Positions 8,463 through 18,703 of a DNA stretch of 64,000 bases are shown here, one piece after another. The notes beneath the pieces are model-generated. The model worked only from the letters and a program-made list of their open reading frames with translations. It did no database searches and was not told the DNA's origin. Both the position numbers and the translations under genes were made by a program. The DNA comes from DATARN01 sp963851105 (lineage in GTDB: Bacteria > Actinomycetota > Acidimicrobiia > Acidimicrobiales > Palsa-688), in contig CAWKNP010000004.1 of the NCBI GenBank assembly GCA_963851105.1, forward strand, positions 124,001 through 188,000. The letters are read 5' to 3'. The stretch's first letter is position 1; every line of letters starts with the position of its first letter.

Positions 8463-8914
8463 CAAACAACAGGCGCGGTGCGCCGCGCTTCGGCCGCAAT
8501 CCAGCGCCCGACGGGGTCGTCGCCTCCGGCCAGGAACCAGGCGTAGTGGGCGTGGAGGCATTTCACGCCCCGCCGGGTGCCCCCGACGCCTCCCGAAGGG
8601 CGCGGCCCGGTCCAGTGGGCGGGTATGGCGGCGTCGCGCTCGGCCGCGTACGCCGCATGGGCGCTCGCCACCTCGGCGGGGTCGAGGTCCGCCTCGGCGC
8701 GGCGGACGCCGCCCGCGGCTTCGAGGCGGTCCACCATCAGGCGCTCGGCCGCCCCCACCAGCCAGAATCGCGTCGGCATCGGCGTGCCGTCGTACAGCAG
8801 TGGGAAGTTGCGGATGACCACTGGCGACAAGGTGGCGTCACGCACCACCACCTCGTAGTGCCCGCGAGGCACCCGCCCGAGGAGCCGGGTGACGGTTTCG
8901 GTGTCCCCGTGCAC
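8462..8914 (-). CDS. DUF501 family protein
   Basis: About 150 residues of unknown function, matching the actinobacterial DUF501 family (M. tuberculosis Rv1025). Conserved text: VVIRNFPLLYDGTPMPTRFWLV, RRAEADLDPAEVASAHAAYAAERDAAI, and near the end RRGVKCLHAHYAWFLAGGDDPVGRWI with its conserved Cys-His. GTG at 8914 is chosen because homologues begin at this point (VHGDTETVTRLLGRVPRG); an in-frame ATG at 8983 would add an Arg/Gly-rich unconserved stretch. It is translationally coupled to ppx. Confidence 0.82.
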   Translation of the reverse strand: MHGDTETVTRLLGRVPRGHYEVVVRDATLSPVVIRNFPLLYDGTPMPTRFWLVGAAERLMVDRLEAAGGVRRAEADLDPAEVASAHAAYAAERDAAIPAHWTGPRPSGGVGGTRRGVKCLHAHYAWFLAGGDDPVGRWIAAEARRTAPVV

Positions 8915-9055
8915 GGGGGCAACATACCGCCCCGCCCCGGGAGCAAAGCAACCGCCGCCCCGGCGGCGGGAATGATGGCGCAACCACCGGGCCCGCAGGC
9001 TCCGAAGAGGCCCGCCTCAGGTGACCGGCCGGGGGCGCCAGCGGGGGCTACGACC

Positions 9056-9105
9056 ATTCTGAGCACCATCTGAGGGCATATATCGCGCCAAATGGTGCTC
9101 AGAAT
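9056..9105. repeat. 14-bp perfect inverted repeat with 22-bp spacer in a 311-bp intergenic region
   Basis: ATTCTGAGCACCAT at 9056-9069 and its exact reverse complement at 9092-9105 flank an AT-rich spacer containing GCATATATCGCG. The surrounding region (8915-9225) has no other recognisable gene or RNA. Neither strand has a T-tract after the right arm, so a simple intrinsic terminator is unlikely. An operator for the downstream DUF501-ppx unit or the relic of a small mobile element are both possible. Confidence 0.75.
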
Positions 9106-9225
9106 CCCGAACGCGCCTCTAGGAGTCGCCCGGCGGCCTCCACGAGGCGCCCGGGCCAATCCCTGTGCCCCACCCGTCTGCAGCGACGACGGTTTCCCCG
9201 GCGACGTTGCCCGACTCCGAGGGTG

Positions 9226-10392
9226 CTAGTTGCCGCCCGGTTGCAACGTCACGGTGAGCGGCTGGAAGCTCGTACCGTTCACGTCGACGCCCGCTGCCTT
9301 GAGGGCGGTGAGGGCCTTGTTGACGTAGTCGTTGGTGTAGGCGGCAGGATCGGGCGCCTTGGTGATGACCGTGGCGCCGTCGGCGTTCTTGGTGCCCATG
9401 GCGATCTGCACGGTGCGGTTCCAGTCGGCGGGATCGATGTACCCGGCGCCCTTGGGCGAGGGCCAGACGAGCTTGTTGATCTCGTTGGTCTGCCACAGCT
9501 GATGGCTGTTGCCGAGCTTCGAGCCCTTGGCCACCACGATGTCACGGCACTTGGTGGCGTTGTCCCGGCAGTACGCCCAGCCCTGGATCGAGCCCTCGAT
9601 GAACTTCACCGTGGTGTCCTGGAACGTGGCGTCCTTGAGCTTGTCGGTTTGGGCCCAGATGGCGTCTTGCAGCATGGCCGTGCCCACGGTGTTCCAGTTG
9701 ATGGCGTTGAAGTCACTGGGCTGGTAGAGCTTGCCCGTCGCCGGGTTGGTGGCCTCCAGCACCTGGGCGTACTCGTTGTAGATCATGGCCTGAGCGGCGT
9801 CGATGTCGCCGCTCAGCAGGGCCTTCATGTCGAACTGCTGCTGGACCAGCTTGACGTCGGAACCGGGGTTGAGGCCGGCCTTGGTCATACCCGCGAACAG
9901 CTCGAACTCGTTGCCGAAGCCCCAGTTGCCGACCTTCTTGTTCTTGAGGTCCGCGGGCGTGGTGATGTTCTTGTCCTTGAACGAGACCTGCAGCGTCCCC
10001 GACCGCTGGAAGATCTGGGCCACGTCGGTGATGTTGGCGCCCTGCTCGCGTGATGCCAGCGCCTTGGGCACCCAGGCGATGGCGTAGTCCGCTCCGCCCT
10101 GGGCCAGCACGGTCTGGGGCACGATGTCGACGCCGCCCTCGATGATCTGCACATCGAGGCCGTACTTCTTGTAGAAGCCCTGGTCAACGGCGGCGAAGTA
10201 GCCCGCGAACTGGGCCTGGGTGAACCACTGAAGCTGCAGCTTCACGGTCTTGAGCGGCCCCACCGCGGCGGTGGTCCCGGTGCCCGCGGCGGTCGTGTTG
10301 GTGGTCGAGGACTTGCCGCTCGAACAGGCCCCGGCGATCAGCACCAAGGTCAGCGCCACCGCGGCTGCGGACGAACTGCGCCTTCTTTTCAT
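9226..10392 (-). CDS. NMT1/THI5-like ABC transporter substrate-binding lipoprotein
   Basis: Periplasm-side binding lipoprotein of 388 residues. It begins with a basic n-region (MKRRRSSS), a hydrophobic stretch and the lipobox LIAGAC, then a Ser/Thr/Gly linker. The mature domain VKLQLQWFTQAQFAGYFAA is the signature start of the NMT1 family, which binds pyrimidine-type and riboflavin-like small molecules. ATG at 10392 is supported by GGGGAG 5 nt upstream. It is the last gene of the pyrimidine unit, 34 bp after the second permease. The ligand is inferred to be a pyrimidine, dihydropyrimidine or ureido compound from the gene context. Confidence 0.87.
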   Translation of the reverse strand: MKRRRSSSAAAVALTLVLIAGACSSGKSSTTNTTAAGTGTTAAVGPLKTVKLQLQWFTQAQFAGYFAAVDQGFYKKYGLDVQIIEGGVDIVPQTVLAQGGADYAIAWVPKALASREQGANITDVAQIFQRSGTLQVSFKDKNITTPADLKNKKVGNWGFGNEFELFAGMTKAGLNPGSDVKLVQQQFDMKALLSGDIDAAQAMIYNEYAQVLEATNPATGKLYQPSDFNAINWNTVGTAMLQDAIWAQTDKLKDATFQDTTVKFIEGSIQGWAYCRDNATKCRDIVVAKGSKLGNSHQLWQTNEINKLVWPSPKGAGYIDPADWNRTVQIAMGTKNADGATVITKAPDPAAYTNDYVNKALTALKAAGVDVNGTSFQPLTVTLQPGGN

Positions 10393-10426
10393 GTTGCTCC
10401 CCTCTTGGATGTTCGACGAAACAGGA

Positions 10427-11194
10427 TCAGCGGGTGCGCCGAACGGCCTGCCAGGGAACAGCGGCACGCTCGGTCACGATGGAAACGACGTAGAAGGTCA
10501 AACCCAGCAGGCACGAGGCGGCAACGAACGCCCACGCCCGACCGTAGGCCGAATTGGCCGCGGCCGACACGATGTGGCTCCCGAGGCCGTCCTGGAGCCC
10601 CCCGAAGTACTCCGCCACCACCGCCGTGATGACGCTGAGCGACGACGCGATCTTGAGGCCGGTGAAGAAGAACGGCGCCGCGTTGGGGATGCGGACCTTG
10701 CGCAGGATCGTGCTCTCGGACGCTGCGTAGGAGCGCATGAGCTCCTCCTTGGTGGCGTCGACCTGGGTGAGGCCGCGGAAGGTGTTCATGAAGATCGGGA
10801 AGAACACGATGATCGTGACCATCAGGCGGCGGGGAATGGCACTGGTCGTCGAGAACATGTTGTTGAAGATCGGCACGAGGGCGATGATCGGCACGGCGTT
10901 GACGGCCACCGCCACCGGTGTGGTCAGCTCTCCCAGGAAACGGAAGCGGCTGGCCACGGCCCCCGCTCCCGCCCCGAGGGCAGTGCCCGCCACCAGCCCG
11001 ATCAGCGCGTTGGTGCCGGTCACCCGGGCGGCGTGGACGATGCCGCCCCGGTTGACGGCGATCTGGTGCCAGATGGCCGACGGGGCGGGCAGGAGGTAGG
11101 GCTTGACGTGGCGCACCTGCACGAACAGCTGCCATCCGAGGAGGAGCCCGATGCCGACCAGCAGCGGGGGCAAGACCGACCGCAGCCGGCTCAC
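10427..11194 (-). CDS. ABC transporter permease (second of two)
   Basis: SsuC/ThiX-type inner-membrane permease of 255 residues with about six helices. The EAA-like cytoplasmic loop is EELMRSYAASESTILRKVRIPNAAPFFFTGLKI (about residues 150-180, with the conserved Gly replaced), which docks to the ATPase. N-terminal helix LLVGIGLLLGWQLFV. Its GTG start overlaps the ATPase stop by 4 nt. Two different permeases in one operon imply a heterodimeric channel. Confidence 0.87.
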   Translation of the reverse strand: MSRLRSVLPPLLVGIGLLLGWQLFVQVRHVKPYLLPAPSAIWHQIAVNRGGIVHAARVTGTNALIGLVAGTALGAGAGAVASRFRFLGELTTPVAVAVNAVPIIALVPIFNNMFSTTSAIPRRLMVTIIVFFPIFMNTFRGLTQVDATKEELMRSYAASESTILRKVRIPNAAPFFFTGLKIASSLSVITAVVAEYFGGLQDGLGSHIVSAAANSAYGRAWAFVAASCLLGLTFYVVSIVTERAAVPWQAVRRTR

Positions 11195-11964
11195 GCCGAT
11201 CCCCGCAGGGCTTCGCGCACCTCGGTGATCTTCTTGAAGAACTCCGGAGTCTCCCGGGTGTCCTCGACCCGGTCTCCCAGCCCCACCTCGACGACGGTGA
11301 CCACCCGCCCGGGACGGGGCGACATCACCACCACCCGGTCGGAGAGGAACACGGCCTCGGCGATGGAGTGCGTCACGAACACCGCGGTGGTTCTCGTGGC
11401 CTCGCAGATGCGGTTGAGCTCAGCCTGCATGTGCTCGCGGGTCATCTCGTCGAGTGCCCCAAACGGTTCGTCCATGAGCAGCAGTGGTGGGTCGAACGCC
11501 AGCGCCCGGGCGATGGCGACCCGCTGCTGCATGCCCCCCGACAGCTCCCACGGGTGGTGGTCGGCGAAGTCCTCCAGCTTGACGAGGGTGAGCATCTCCG
11601 CGGCGCGGGCCTGGCGCCGAGCCCGGTCCCATCCCCGCAGCTCAAGGGGCAACTCGATGTTCTTCGTCACCGTGCGCCACTCGAACAGTCCCGCCTGCTG
11701 GAAGGCCATACCGTAGTCCTGGTCCAACCGGGCCTGGCGGGCCGTCTTGCCGTTGACGGCCAGCTGGCCGGCGGTGGGATCGATCAGGTTGGCGATCAGC
11801 CGTAGCAGCGTGCTCTTGCCACAGCCCGATGGACCGATAAGCGAGACGAACTCGCCCCGCTCGATCACCAGCGAGATGTCGACCACGGCCTCGACCTTCC
11901 CGGGCCGGCCCGGGTTGAAGGTCTTGGCGACCTTGACAAGCTCGACGGCCGGCGCGCCGGTCAC
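11191..11964 (-). CDS. ABC transporter ATP-binding protein (nitrate/sulfonate/taurine-type)
   Basis: ATPase subunit of 257 residues that powers the adjacent permeases. Walker A GPSGCGKST at residues 44-52, Q-loop AFQQAGLFEW, signature LSGGMQQR, Walker B LLLMDEPFGALD and switch His in VFVTHSIAEAVFLSDR are all intact. The profile is the SsuB/TauB/ThiZ class. It overlaps both neighbouring permease genes by 4 nt each, so the three membrane components are tightly co-translated. Confidence 0.92.
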   Translation of the reverse strand: MTGAPAVELVKVAKTFNPGRPGKVEAVVDISLVIERGEFVSLIGPSGCGKSTLLRLIANLIDPTAGQLAVNGKTARQARLDQDYGMAFQQAGLFEWRTVTKNIELPLELRGWDRARRQARAAEMLTLVKLEDFADHHPWELSGGMQQRVAIARALAFDPPLLLMDEPFGALDEMTREHMQAELNRICEATRTTAVFVTHSIAEAVFLSDRVVVMSPRPGRVVTVVEVGLGDRVEDTRETPEFFKKITEVREALRGSA

Positions 11965-12905
11965 GACGTCACCGGGGGACGGTGGCGCATCATGACGACA
12001 TCGATGATCCCGACGACGCCGGCCACCACCAGGCCCAGCGCCCCGGCGCCGATCATGGCGGTGTACACCTTGGCGGGATCCGAGGTCGCCTCACGGGAAT
12101 ACTCGATGATGAGGCGCCCGATACCGCCCTTGGTTCCGGTCGAGATCTCGGCCACCACCGCTCCGACGACCGACGATGCCGCCGCCAACTTGAGGGCGGG
12201 CACCAGATACGGGACAGCTGCGGGCAATCGAAGCTTCAGCAGCGTCTGGCGCCATGACGCAGCATAGGAGTCCATCAGCTCGACTGCTTCGCTGGCGGGG
12301 GCCTGCAGGCCCCGCAGTCCGCCGACAGCAACCGGGAAAAAGGCGAGGTAGGCGGCGATCACGGCGACCGACATCCAGAGCTTCCAGTGGACCCCGAAAA
12401 GGGTGAGGTTGCCCCCCCACCCCACCACCAGGGGCGCCAGCGCGACCAGCGGAACGGTCTGCGACAGGACCACGTAGGGCAGGAGCCCCCGTTCGGCGAC
12501 GCGGAAGCGTTGCATCACGATGGCCAGCGCCAGGCCGACGGTCACCCCTACGACGAAACCGGCCATGGCCACCCGGAAGGTGAACCAGGCGCCGGCGGCC
12601 ACGGTGGCGCCGATACGCCGGCTCGTCCCCCGCCGCTCCGGCTGGCCGAAGCGCCGAACGATGTCCCAGATATGGGGCATGGAGCCGTTGTCGCTTCGGG
12701 CCGGGAGCCGCCAGCCGAACACTTTGCCGCCCGCCGCCTGCCCAAACCATTTGTAACCCTCCCACAGCGCGCACAGCAGGAGGAGAGCCACGACGAATAG
12801 CAGCAGCCGGCGGACCCGGAGCCGGGCCGCGACGTTGCGCTCCCGCCCCGCCGGCCGGACGACGACGGGGACCCCTGGGGGAAGGAGCGGCGTCTCCTCC
12901 TTCAT
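11961..12905 (-). CDS. ABC transporter permease (first of two)
   Basis: Inner-membrane permease of 314 residues. The cytoplasmic N-terminus is Pro/Arg-rich; the first helix is LLLFVVALLLLCALWEG, followed by a long polar loop and five or six helices. EAA-type loop: EAVELMDSYAASWRQTLLKLRLPAAVPYLVPALKL (about residues 220-255). ATG at 12905 is preferred; an in-frame TTG at 12941 lies directly against the stop of the oxidoreductase gene and would add 12 residues. Neither has a clear ribosome site. Confidence 0.86.
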   Translation of the reverse strand: MKEETPLLPPGVPVVVRPAGRERNVAARLRVRRLLLFVVALLLLCALWEGYKWFGQAAGGKVFGWRLPARSDNGSMPHIWDIVRRFGQPERRGTSRRIGATVAAGAWFTFRVAMAGFVVGVTVGLALAIVMQRFRVAERGLLPYVVLSQTVPLVALAPLVVGWGGNLTLFGVHWKLWMSVAVIAAYLAFFPVAVGGLRGLQAPASEAVELMDSYAASWRQTLLKLRLPAAVPYLVPALKLAAASSVVGAVVAEISTGTKGGIGRLIIEYSREATSDPAKVYTAMIGAGALGLVVAGVVGIIDVVMMRHRPPVTS

Positions 12906-12941
12906 CAGGGTCGGCGCGTGTCGGGTTTGGGGCGACGGCAA

Positions 12942-13964
12942 CTACGACTTGGCCGCGACATGGGCGCCAACGGTGGGGACGATGTGGTCGCCATAGGCCC
13001 GCAACGTCTCCTCTTTCCCATCATGTTGCAGGTAGATGGCGAACTGGTCACACCCCAGCGCCTGCAGCTCCTGCAGGCGCGACAGGTGGTGCTCCACCGG
13101 GCCCAGGATGCAGAACCGGTCGACAATCGAATCGGGCACGAACTGGGTGTGGGCATTTCCCGCCCGGCCGTGTTCGTTGTAGTCGTAGTCCTGGCGGCCC
13201 TTGATGTAATCGGTGAGGGCGGTCGGGACGGCTCCGCTGGAGCCGTAGCGGGCCACCAGGTCAGCCACGTGGTTGCCGACCATGCCGCCGAACCACCGGC
13301 ACTGGTCCCGCATGTGCGCCAGGTCAGACGAGGGACCGACGTAGGCGGGGGCGGCCACGCACATCGTGATCGATGCCGGGTCGCGTCCGACGCGCGCCGC
13401 CGCCTCGCGCACGGTGGCGATCGTCCACGCCGCCACCGCGGGATCGGCCAGCTGAAGGATGAAACCGTCGCCCACCTCGCCCGCCAGGCGCAGCGCCTTG
13501 GGGCCGTATCCGGCCACCCAGATCGGAAGGCGGCTCTGGGTACCCCAGGGGAAGCGCAGGGTGGCGCCCTTGTACTCCGCCGATCGCCCGTTGGCCAGCT
13601 CCCGGATCACCCCGATCGCCTCGCGGAGCGTGGCGAGGGTGGTCGGGCTGCCGTTGGTGACCCGCACCGCCGAGTCGCCCCGCCCGATACCGCACACCGT
13701 GCGGTTGCCGAACATCTCGTTCAGGGTTGCGAACAGCGAGGCGGTCACCGTCCAGTCCCGGGTGGCGGGATTGGTGACCATGGGCCCGACCATCACTTTG
13801 CGGGTGGCCGCCAGGATCTGGCTGTAGATGACGAAGGGCTCCTCCCAGAGCAGGTGGGAGTCGAACGTCCATACGTGGGTGCATCCGCAGAGCTCGGCTT
13901 GGCGGGCCAGCTCGATGACCTGGGCGGCGGGCGGGTTGGTTTGCAGGACAACGCCGATATCCAT
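12942..13964 (-). CDS. LLM-class (probably F420-dependent) oxidoreductase in the pyrimidine unit
   Basis: Luciferase-like TIM-barrel flavin/F420 oxidoreductase of 340 residues. Recognisable family text: MDIGVVLQTNPPAAQVIELARQAE, the F420/FMN-binding barrel strand GCTHVWTFDSHLLWEEP, VMVGPMVTNPATRDWTVTAS, CGIGRGDSAVR, LPIWVAGYGPKALRLAGEVGDG. It resembles the TIGR03842-type group often linked to amidohydrolase genes (family knowledge, from memory). It is 6 bp after the semialdehyde dehydrogenase. No dihydropyrimidine dehydrogenase is in the unit, so this is the only candidate for the redox step on the ring, but RutA-like ring opening or an unrelated reaction are equally possible. Confidence 0.82.
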   Translation of the reverse strand: MDIGVVLQTNPPAAQVIELARQAELCGCTHVWTFDSHLLWEEPFVIYSQILAATRKVMVGPMVTNPATRDWTVTASLFATLNEMFGNRTVCGIGRGDSAVRVTNGSPTTLATLREAIGVIRELANGRSAEYKGATLRFPWGTQSRLPIWVAGYGPKALRLAGEVGDGFILQLADPAVAAWTIATVREAAARVGRDPASITMCVAAPAYVGPSSDLAHMRDQCRWFGGMVGNHVADLVARYGSSGAVPTALTDYIKGRQDYDYNEHGRAGNAHTQFVPDSIVDRFCILGPVEHHLSRLQELQALGCDQFAIYLQHDGKEETLRAYGDHIVPTVGAHVAAKS

Positions 13965-13970
13965 GTGACG

Positions 13971-15464
<1,494 letters not shown>

Positions 15465-15496
15465 CCCCCCGGCCCTCTCCTTCTATGGGTGTCGTT

Positions 15497-15994
15497 CTAT
15501 GGGTGCAACTCGGCGTAGGCGCGCCGGCGTAGTTCGTCCTGGAGGGCGGCCCACTGCTCGTTGAGTTCGCCCAGCCGAACGCGGGCGCCTTGCTCCCCGG
15601 CATCCACCAAGGCTTGGCATTGCCGAAACTCGGCGAGCAGGACGGCGCCGACAGGGTCCCGCTCGGTGCGCAGCATGTCGGCCGAGCGATCGATCGACAG
15701 GACCAGGAGCTCGTCGGACAGGGCCTGGAACTCCTGTCCGTCGGGGGCCTTCACTTTGGGCGGGCCTTTGCGGGCCAGCTTTTCCATCTTGGGCCGGTCG
15801 CGGGCCGCCTGCGCCGCCTGGATCTTGGCGGTGTAGGCCTGGGCGGCTTTGGCGTAGGCCATGAGCTGCCTTTCGAGTAGCGAGAGCTCGGCGCGCACCT
15901 CGTCGAAGCGGTCCGCGTCCCACTGCGGGCTCGAAGGCCCTTCGGCCAGCTTGGCCTCAATCTGGCGTCGTGTCTGCTCCTCGTCGTTCATCAT
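15497..15994 (-). CDS. Uncharacterised charged, helical protein in the pyrimidine-degradation unit
   Basis: 165 residues, not recognised. It is rich in Ala, Glu, Arg, Lys and Gln with no membrane segment or signal peptide. Two predicted helical stretches (about 5-60 and 95-160) with a short basic Pro/Lys hinge (KLARKGPPKVKAPDGQEF) between them suggest a coiled-coil or helical-bundle protein. Start ATG shares one base with the TAA of the dihydropyrimidinase gene (TAATG), so it is co-translated with that enzyme. A scaffold or assembly partner of a pathway enzyme is a guess from position only. Confidence 0.75.
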   Translation of the reverse strand: MMNDEEQTRRQIEAKLAEGPSSPQWDADRFDEVRAELSLLERQLMAYAKAAQAYTAKIQAAQAARDRPKMEKLARKGPPKVKAPDGQEFQALSDELLVLSIDRSADMLRTERDPVGAVLLAEFRQCQALVDAGEQGARVRLGELNEQWAALQDELRRRAYAELHP

Positions 15995-17406
15995 TAGGTG
16001 AGGTACTGCGACAGGCCGCGCTTTTGGAACTTTCCGTGACCCTTGCGGCCTGTGTACTTGTCGCCGTCGACGATGACCTGGCCCCGCGAGATGACGGTGT
16101 TGGCTTTGCCGGTGACGGTCATTCCCTCCCAGGCCGAGTAGTCGATGTTCATGTGGTGGGTGGCGACACTCAGCGTGTGCTGGGCCGCCGGGTCATAGAT
16201 CACGATGTCGGCGTCGCTGCCCGGCGCAATTGTGCCCTTGCGGGGGTACAGCCCGAACATCCTGGCGGGGGTCACCGAGCACGTCTCGACCCACCGCTCC
16301 AACGACAGCCGGCCCGCCACCACCCCCTGGTGGAGGAGGTCCATGCGGTGCTCGACCGAGCCCATGCCGTTGGGGATCTTGGTGAAGTTGCCGAGGCCTA
16401 TCTCTTTCTGCTCCTTGAAGCAGAAGGGGCAATGGTCCGTGGAGACGCAAGCCAGCTCGTTGGTCCGCAGGCCCTTCCACAGGTCGGCCTGGTGATGGGC
16501 ACCGCCGGTGCGCACCGGGGGCGAGCACACCCACTTCGCACCCTCAAAACCGGGCTTCGCCAGCGTCTCCTCGAGCGTCAGGTAGAGGTACTGCGGGCAC
16601 GTCTCGGCGAAGACGTTGGCCCCGGAGTGGCGGGCCGCGGCCACCGCCTCGAGCGCCTCGGAGGCGGACATGTGGACGATGTAGAGGGGGACGTTGCCCG
16701 CCACGCCGGCCAGCACGCAGGCCCGGTGGGTCGCCTCGCCCTCGAGGACCGACGGTCGGCTGAGGCCGTGGTACAGCGGATCGGTCTCGCCCCGGCTCAC
16801 GCACTGGGCGGCCAGGACGTCGATGGCGATGCCGTTTTCCGCATGCATCATGATCGTGGCACCGATATCCGCTGCTTTTTGCATGGCGCGAAGGATCTGG
16901 CCGTCGTCGGAGTAGAAGACCCCGGGGTAGGCCATGAACAGCTTGAAACTGGTCACGCCCTCGTGGGCGACGAGCTCGTCCATAGCCTTGAGGGCGTCGT
17001 CGTCGACGCCGCCAATGATCTGGTGGAAGCCGTAGTCGATGGCGCAGTTCCCCTCGGCCTTGGCATGCCACTGGGCCAGGATGTCCTGGACCCGCTCGCC
17101 GGTGTGGTGCGTGGCGAAGTCGATGATGGTGGTCGTTCCGCCCCACGCCGCGGCACGGGTGCCGGTTTCGAAGGTGTCGACCGAGAACGTCCCCCCGAAC
17201 GGCATCTCCATGTGGGTATGGACATCGATGCCGCCCGGGATGACGTACTTCCCGGTGGCGTCGATCTCGCGGTCGGCCACGATCGCCTGAGACTGGGGCG
17301 CGCCGGGAGCGTAGAGGGCGGCGATGGTCTCGCCGTCGACCAGCACGTCCATCGGAGCCGCCCCGGTAGAGGAGACGACGGTGCCGTTGCGGATAAGGAT
17401 TGTCAT
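15994..17406 (-). CDS. hydA: Dihydropyrimidinase (cyclic amidohydrolase)
   Basis: Binuclear-zinc amidohydrolase of 470 residues that opens 5,6-dihydrouracil and dihydrothymine to N-carbamoyl beta-amino acids. Metal ligands: His63 and His65 (DVHTHMEM), the lysine that is carboxylated, Lys155 (SFKLFMAYPG), His188 (MMHAENG), His245 (IVHMSAS) and Asp324 (STDHCPF). Length is normal for the family. ATG at 17406 overlaps the aminotransferase stop (ATGA), which rules out the longer in-frame extension. A D-hydantoinase activity would be hard to distinguish by sequence; the neighbours favour pyrimidine breakdown. Confidence 0.94.
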   Translation of the reverse strand: MTILIRNGTVVSSTGAAPMDVLVDGETIAALYAPGAPQSQAIVADREIDATGKYVIPGGIDVHTHMEMPFGGTFSVDTFETGTRAAAWGGTTTIIDFATHHTGERVQDILAQWHAKAEGNCAIDYGFHQIIGGVDDDALKAMDELVAHEGVTSFKLFMAYPGVFYSDDGQILRAMQKAADIGATIMMHAENGIAIDVLAAQCVSRGETDPLYHGLSRPSVLEGEATHRACVLAGVAGNVPLYIVHMSASEALEAVAAARHSGANVFAETCPQYLYLTLEETLAKPGFEGAKWVCSPPVRTGGAHHQADLWKGLRTNELACVSTDHCPFCFKEQKEIGLGNFTKIPNGMGSVEHRMDLLHQGVVAGRLSLERWVETCSVTPARMFGLYPRKGTIAPGSDADIVIYDPAAQHTLSVATHHMNIDYSAWEGMTVTGKANTVISRGQVIVDGDKYTGRKGHGKFQKRGLSQYLT

Positions 17407-18701
17407 GCGCCGACCTCCTCGATTGCCGCCTCGACGATGTCCAGCCCCTCCGAGGCCTCGGCCGCGGTCAGTGACATCGGCGGCGCCATGCGCAACACGT
17501 TGCCGTACAACCCCCCTTTTCCCACCAGCAGGCCACGGCGCCGGCACGATTCCATCAACGCGGTGGCCGCCTCCGGCCACGGGGTCAGCGTCCCGTCGGG
17601 GTGACACGTCTCCACCGCGATCATGAGGCCCCGGCCCCGGACCTCGGCGATGTAGGGGTAGCGCTCGGTCAGCGGGCGCAGGCGTTCGAAGAACAGGTGG
17701 CCCATCTTCTGGGCGTTGCCCTGCAGGTCATGGGCGAGGAGGTAGTCGAGGTTGGCGAGCGCGCCCGCGGTGGCCAGCGGATTGCCGCCGAAGGTGGAGA
17801 TGGAGTTGGCGGTCACGCTGTCCATGATCTTGGCGGGGGCAACGACGCCGCCGAGGGCGAGACCGTTGCCGACCCCCTTGGCGAAGGTGATGATGTCGGG
17901 CACCAGCCCGTGGGCCTGATAGCCCCAGAAGTGCTCGCCGGTGCGGCCCCATCCGGTCTGGACCTCGTCGGAGATGAACGGGATCCCGAAAGTGTCGAGG
18001 ACCTCCTTCATGGCGCCGAGCATCCCGTCGGGCGGCACGATGAAGCCGCCCACGCCCTGGATGGGCTCGGCGATCATGCAGGCCACGTCTCCGGAGGTGC
18101 ACATGTCGATGACGTCGCGGAGGTCCTGGACGCAGGCCTTGATGTAGGCGTCGTCGTCCAGGTGCCGGTACGGCGAGCGCAGCCGGTAGCCGCCGTGCAC
18201 GAAGTTCACCTTGAGCCCCGAAACCGACGTCGGCGACCAGAAGCGATTGCCGGTGATGGCGATGGCACTGAACGAGCGCCCGTGATAGCTGTTGCGTAGC
18301 GCCAGCACCTGGTTGGACTGGCGGTGGCAGGTGGCGAGCAGGAGGGCGGCGTCGTTGGCCTCCGAGCCCGACGGGGTGAAGAAGACCTTGGCGTCGGCGA
18401 TCCCCGACAGGCCCGCGATCTTCTCGGCCAGCTCAACCATCGGCCGGGAGAGGTACAGCGTCGAGGTGTGGAGCAGCTTGCCGGCCTGCTCGCGTATGGC
18501 GTCGACCACCTCAGGCACGGCGTGGCCGCTGATCGTGGTCAGGATCCCGCCGAAGAAGTCGAGGTACCGATTGCCGGCGGCGTCCCAGACGTGGCGGCCC
18601 TCGCCGCGGACCAGCTCGATCGGGTCCTGGTAGTAGAGGGCCACCCACTTCGGGGAGACCCGCTGGTGGCGGGCGTGGAGATCGTCAGCCATCGAGTTCA
18701 T
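17403..18701 (-). CDS. Class III aminotransferase, beta-alanine / beta-aminoisobutyrate type (AGXT2-like)
   Basis: PLP aminotransferase of 432 residues. Lys275 in ITFAKGVGNGLALGG forms the internal aldimine. FFTPSGSEANDAALLLA binds the cofactor phosphate, and SDEVQTGWGRTG holds the PLP ring through Asp. Overall text resembles AGXT2 (alanine-glyoxylate aminotransferase 2), which also acts on beta-aminoisobutyrate. In this unit it would turn beta-alanine into malonate semialdehyde for MmsA. ATG at 18701 lies 2 bp after the ureidopropionase stop; a second ATG three codons later is possible. Confidence 0.9.
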   Translation of the reverse strand: MNSMADDLHARHQRVSPKWVALYYQDPIELVRGEGRHVWDAAGNRYLDFFGGILTTISGHAVPEVVDAIREQAGKLLHTSTLYLSRPMVELAEKIAGLSGIADAKVFFTPSGSEANDAALLLATCHRQSNQVLALRNSYHGRSFSAIAITGNRFWSPTSVSGLKVNFVHGGYRLRSPYRHLDDDAYIKACVQDLRDVIDMCTSGDVACMIAEPIQGVGGFIVPPDGMLGAMKEVLDTFGIPFISDEVQTGWGRTGEHFWGYQAHGLVPDIITFAKGVGNGLALGGVVAPAKIMDSVTANSISTFGGNPLATAGALANLDYLLAHDLQGNAQKMGHLFFERLRPLTERYPYIAEVRGRGLMIAVETCHPDGTLTPWPEAATALMESCRRRGLLVGKGGLYGNVLRMAPPMSLTAAEASEGLDIVEAAIEEVGA

Positions 18702-18703
18702 GG

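Noticed and set aside
9106..9225. Intrinsic terminator after the substrate-binding protein gene
   Set aside because: Short GC hairpins can be drawn but no T-tract follows on the minus strand.
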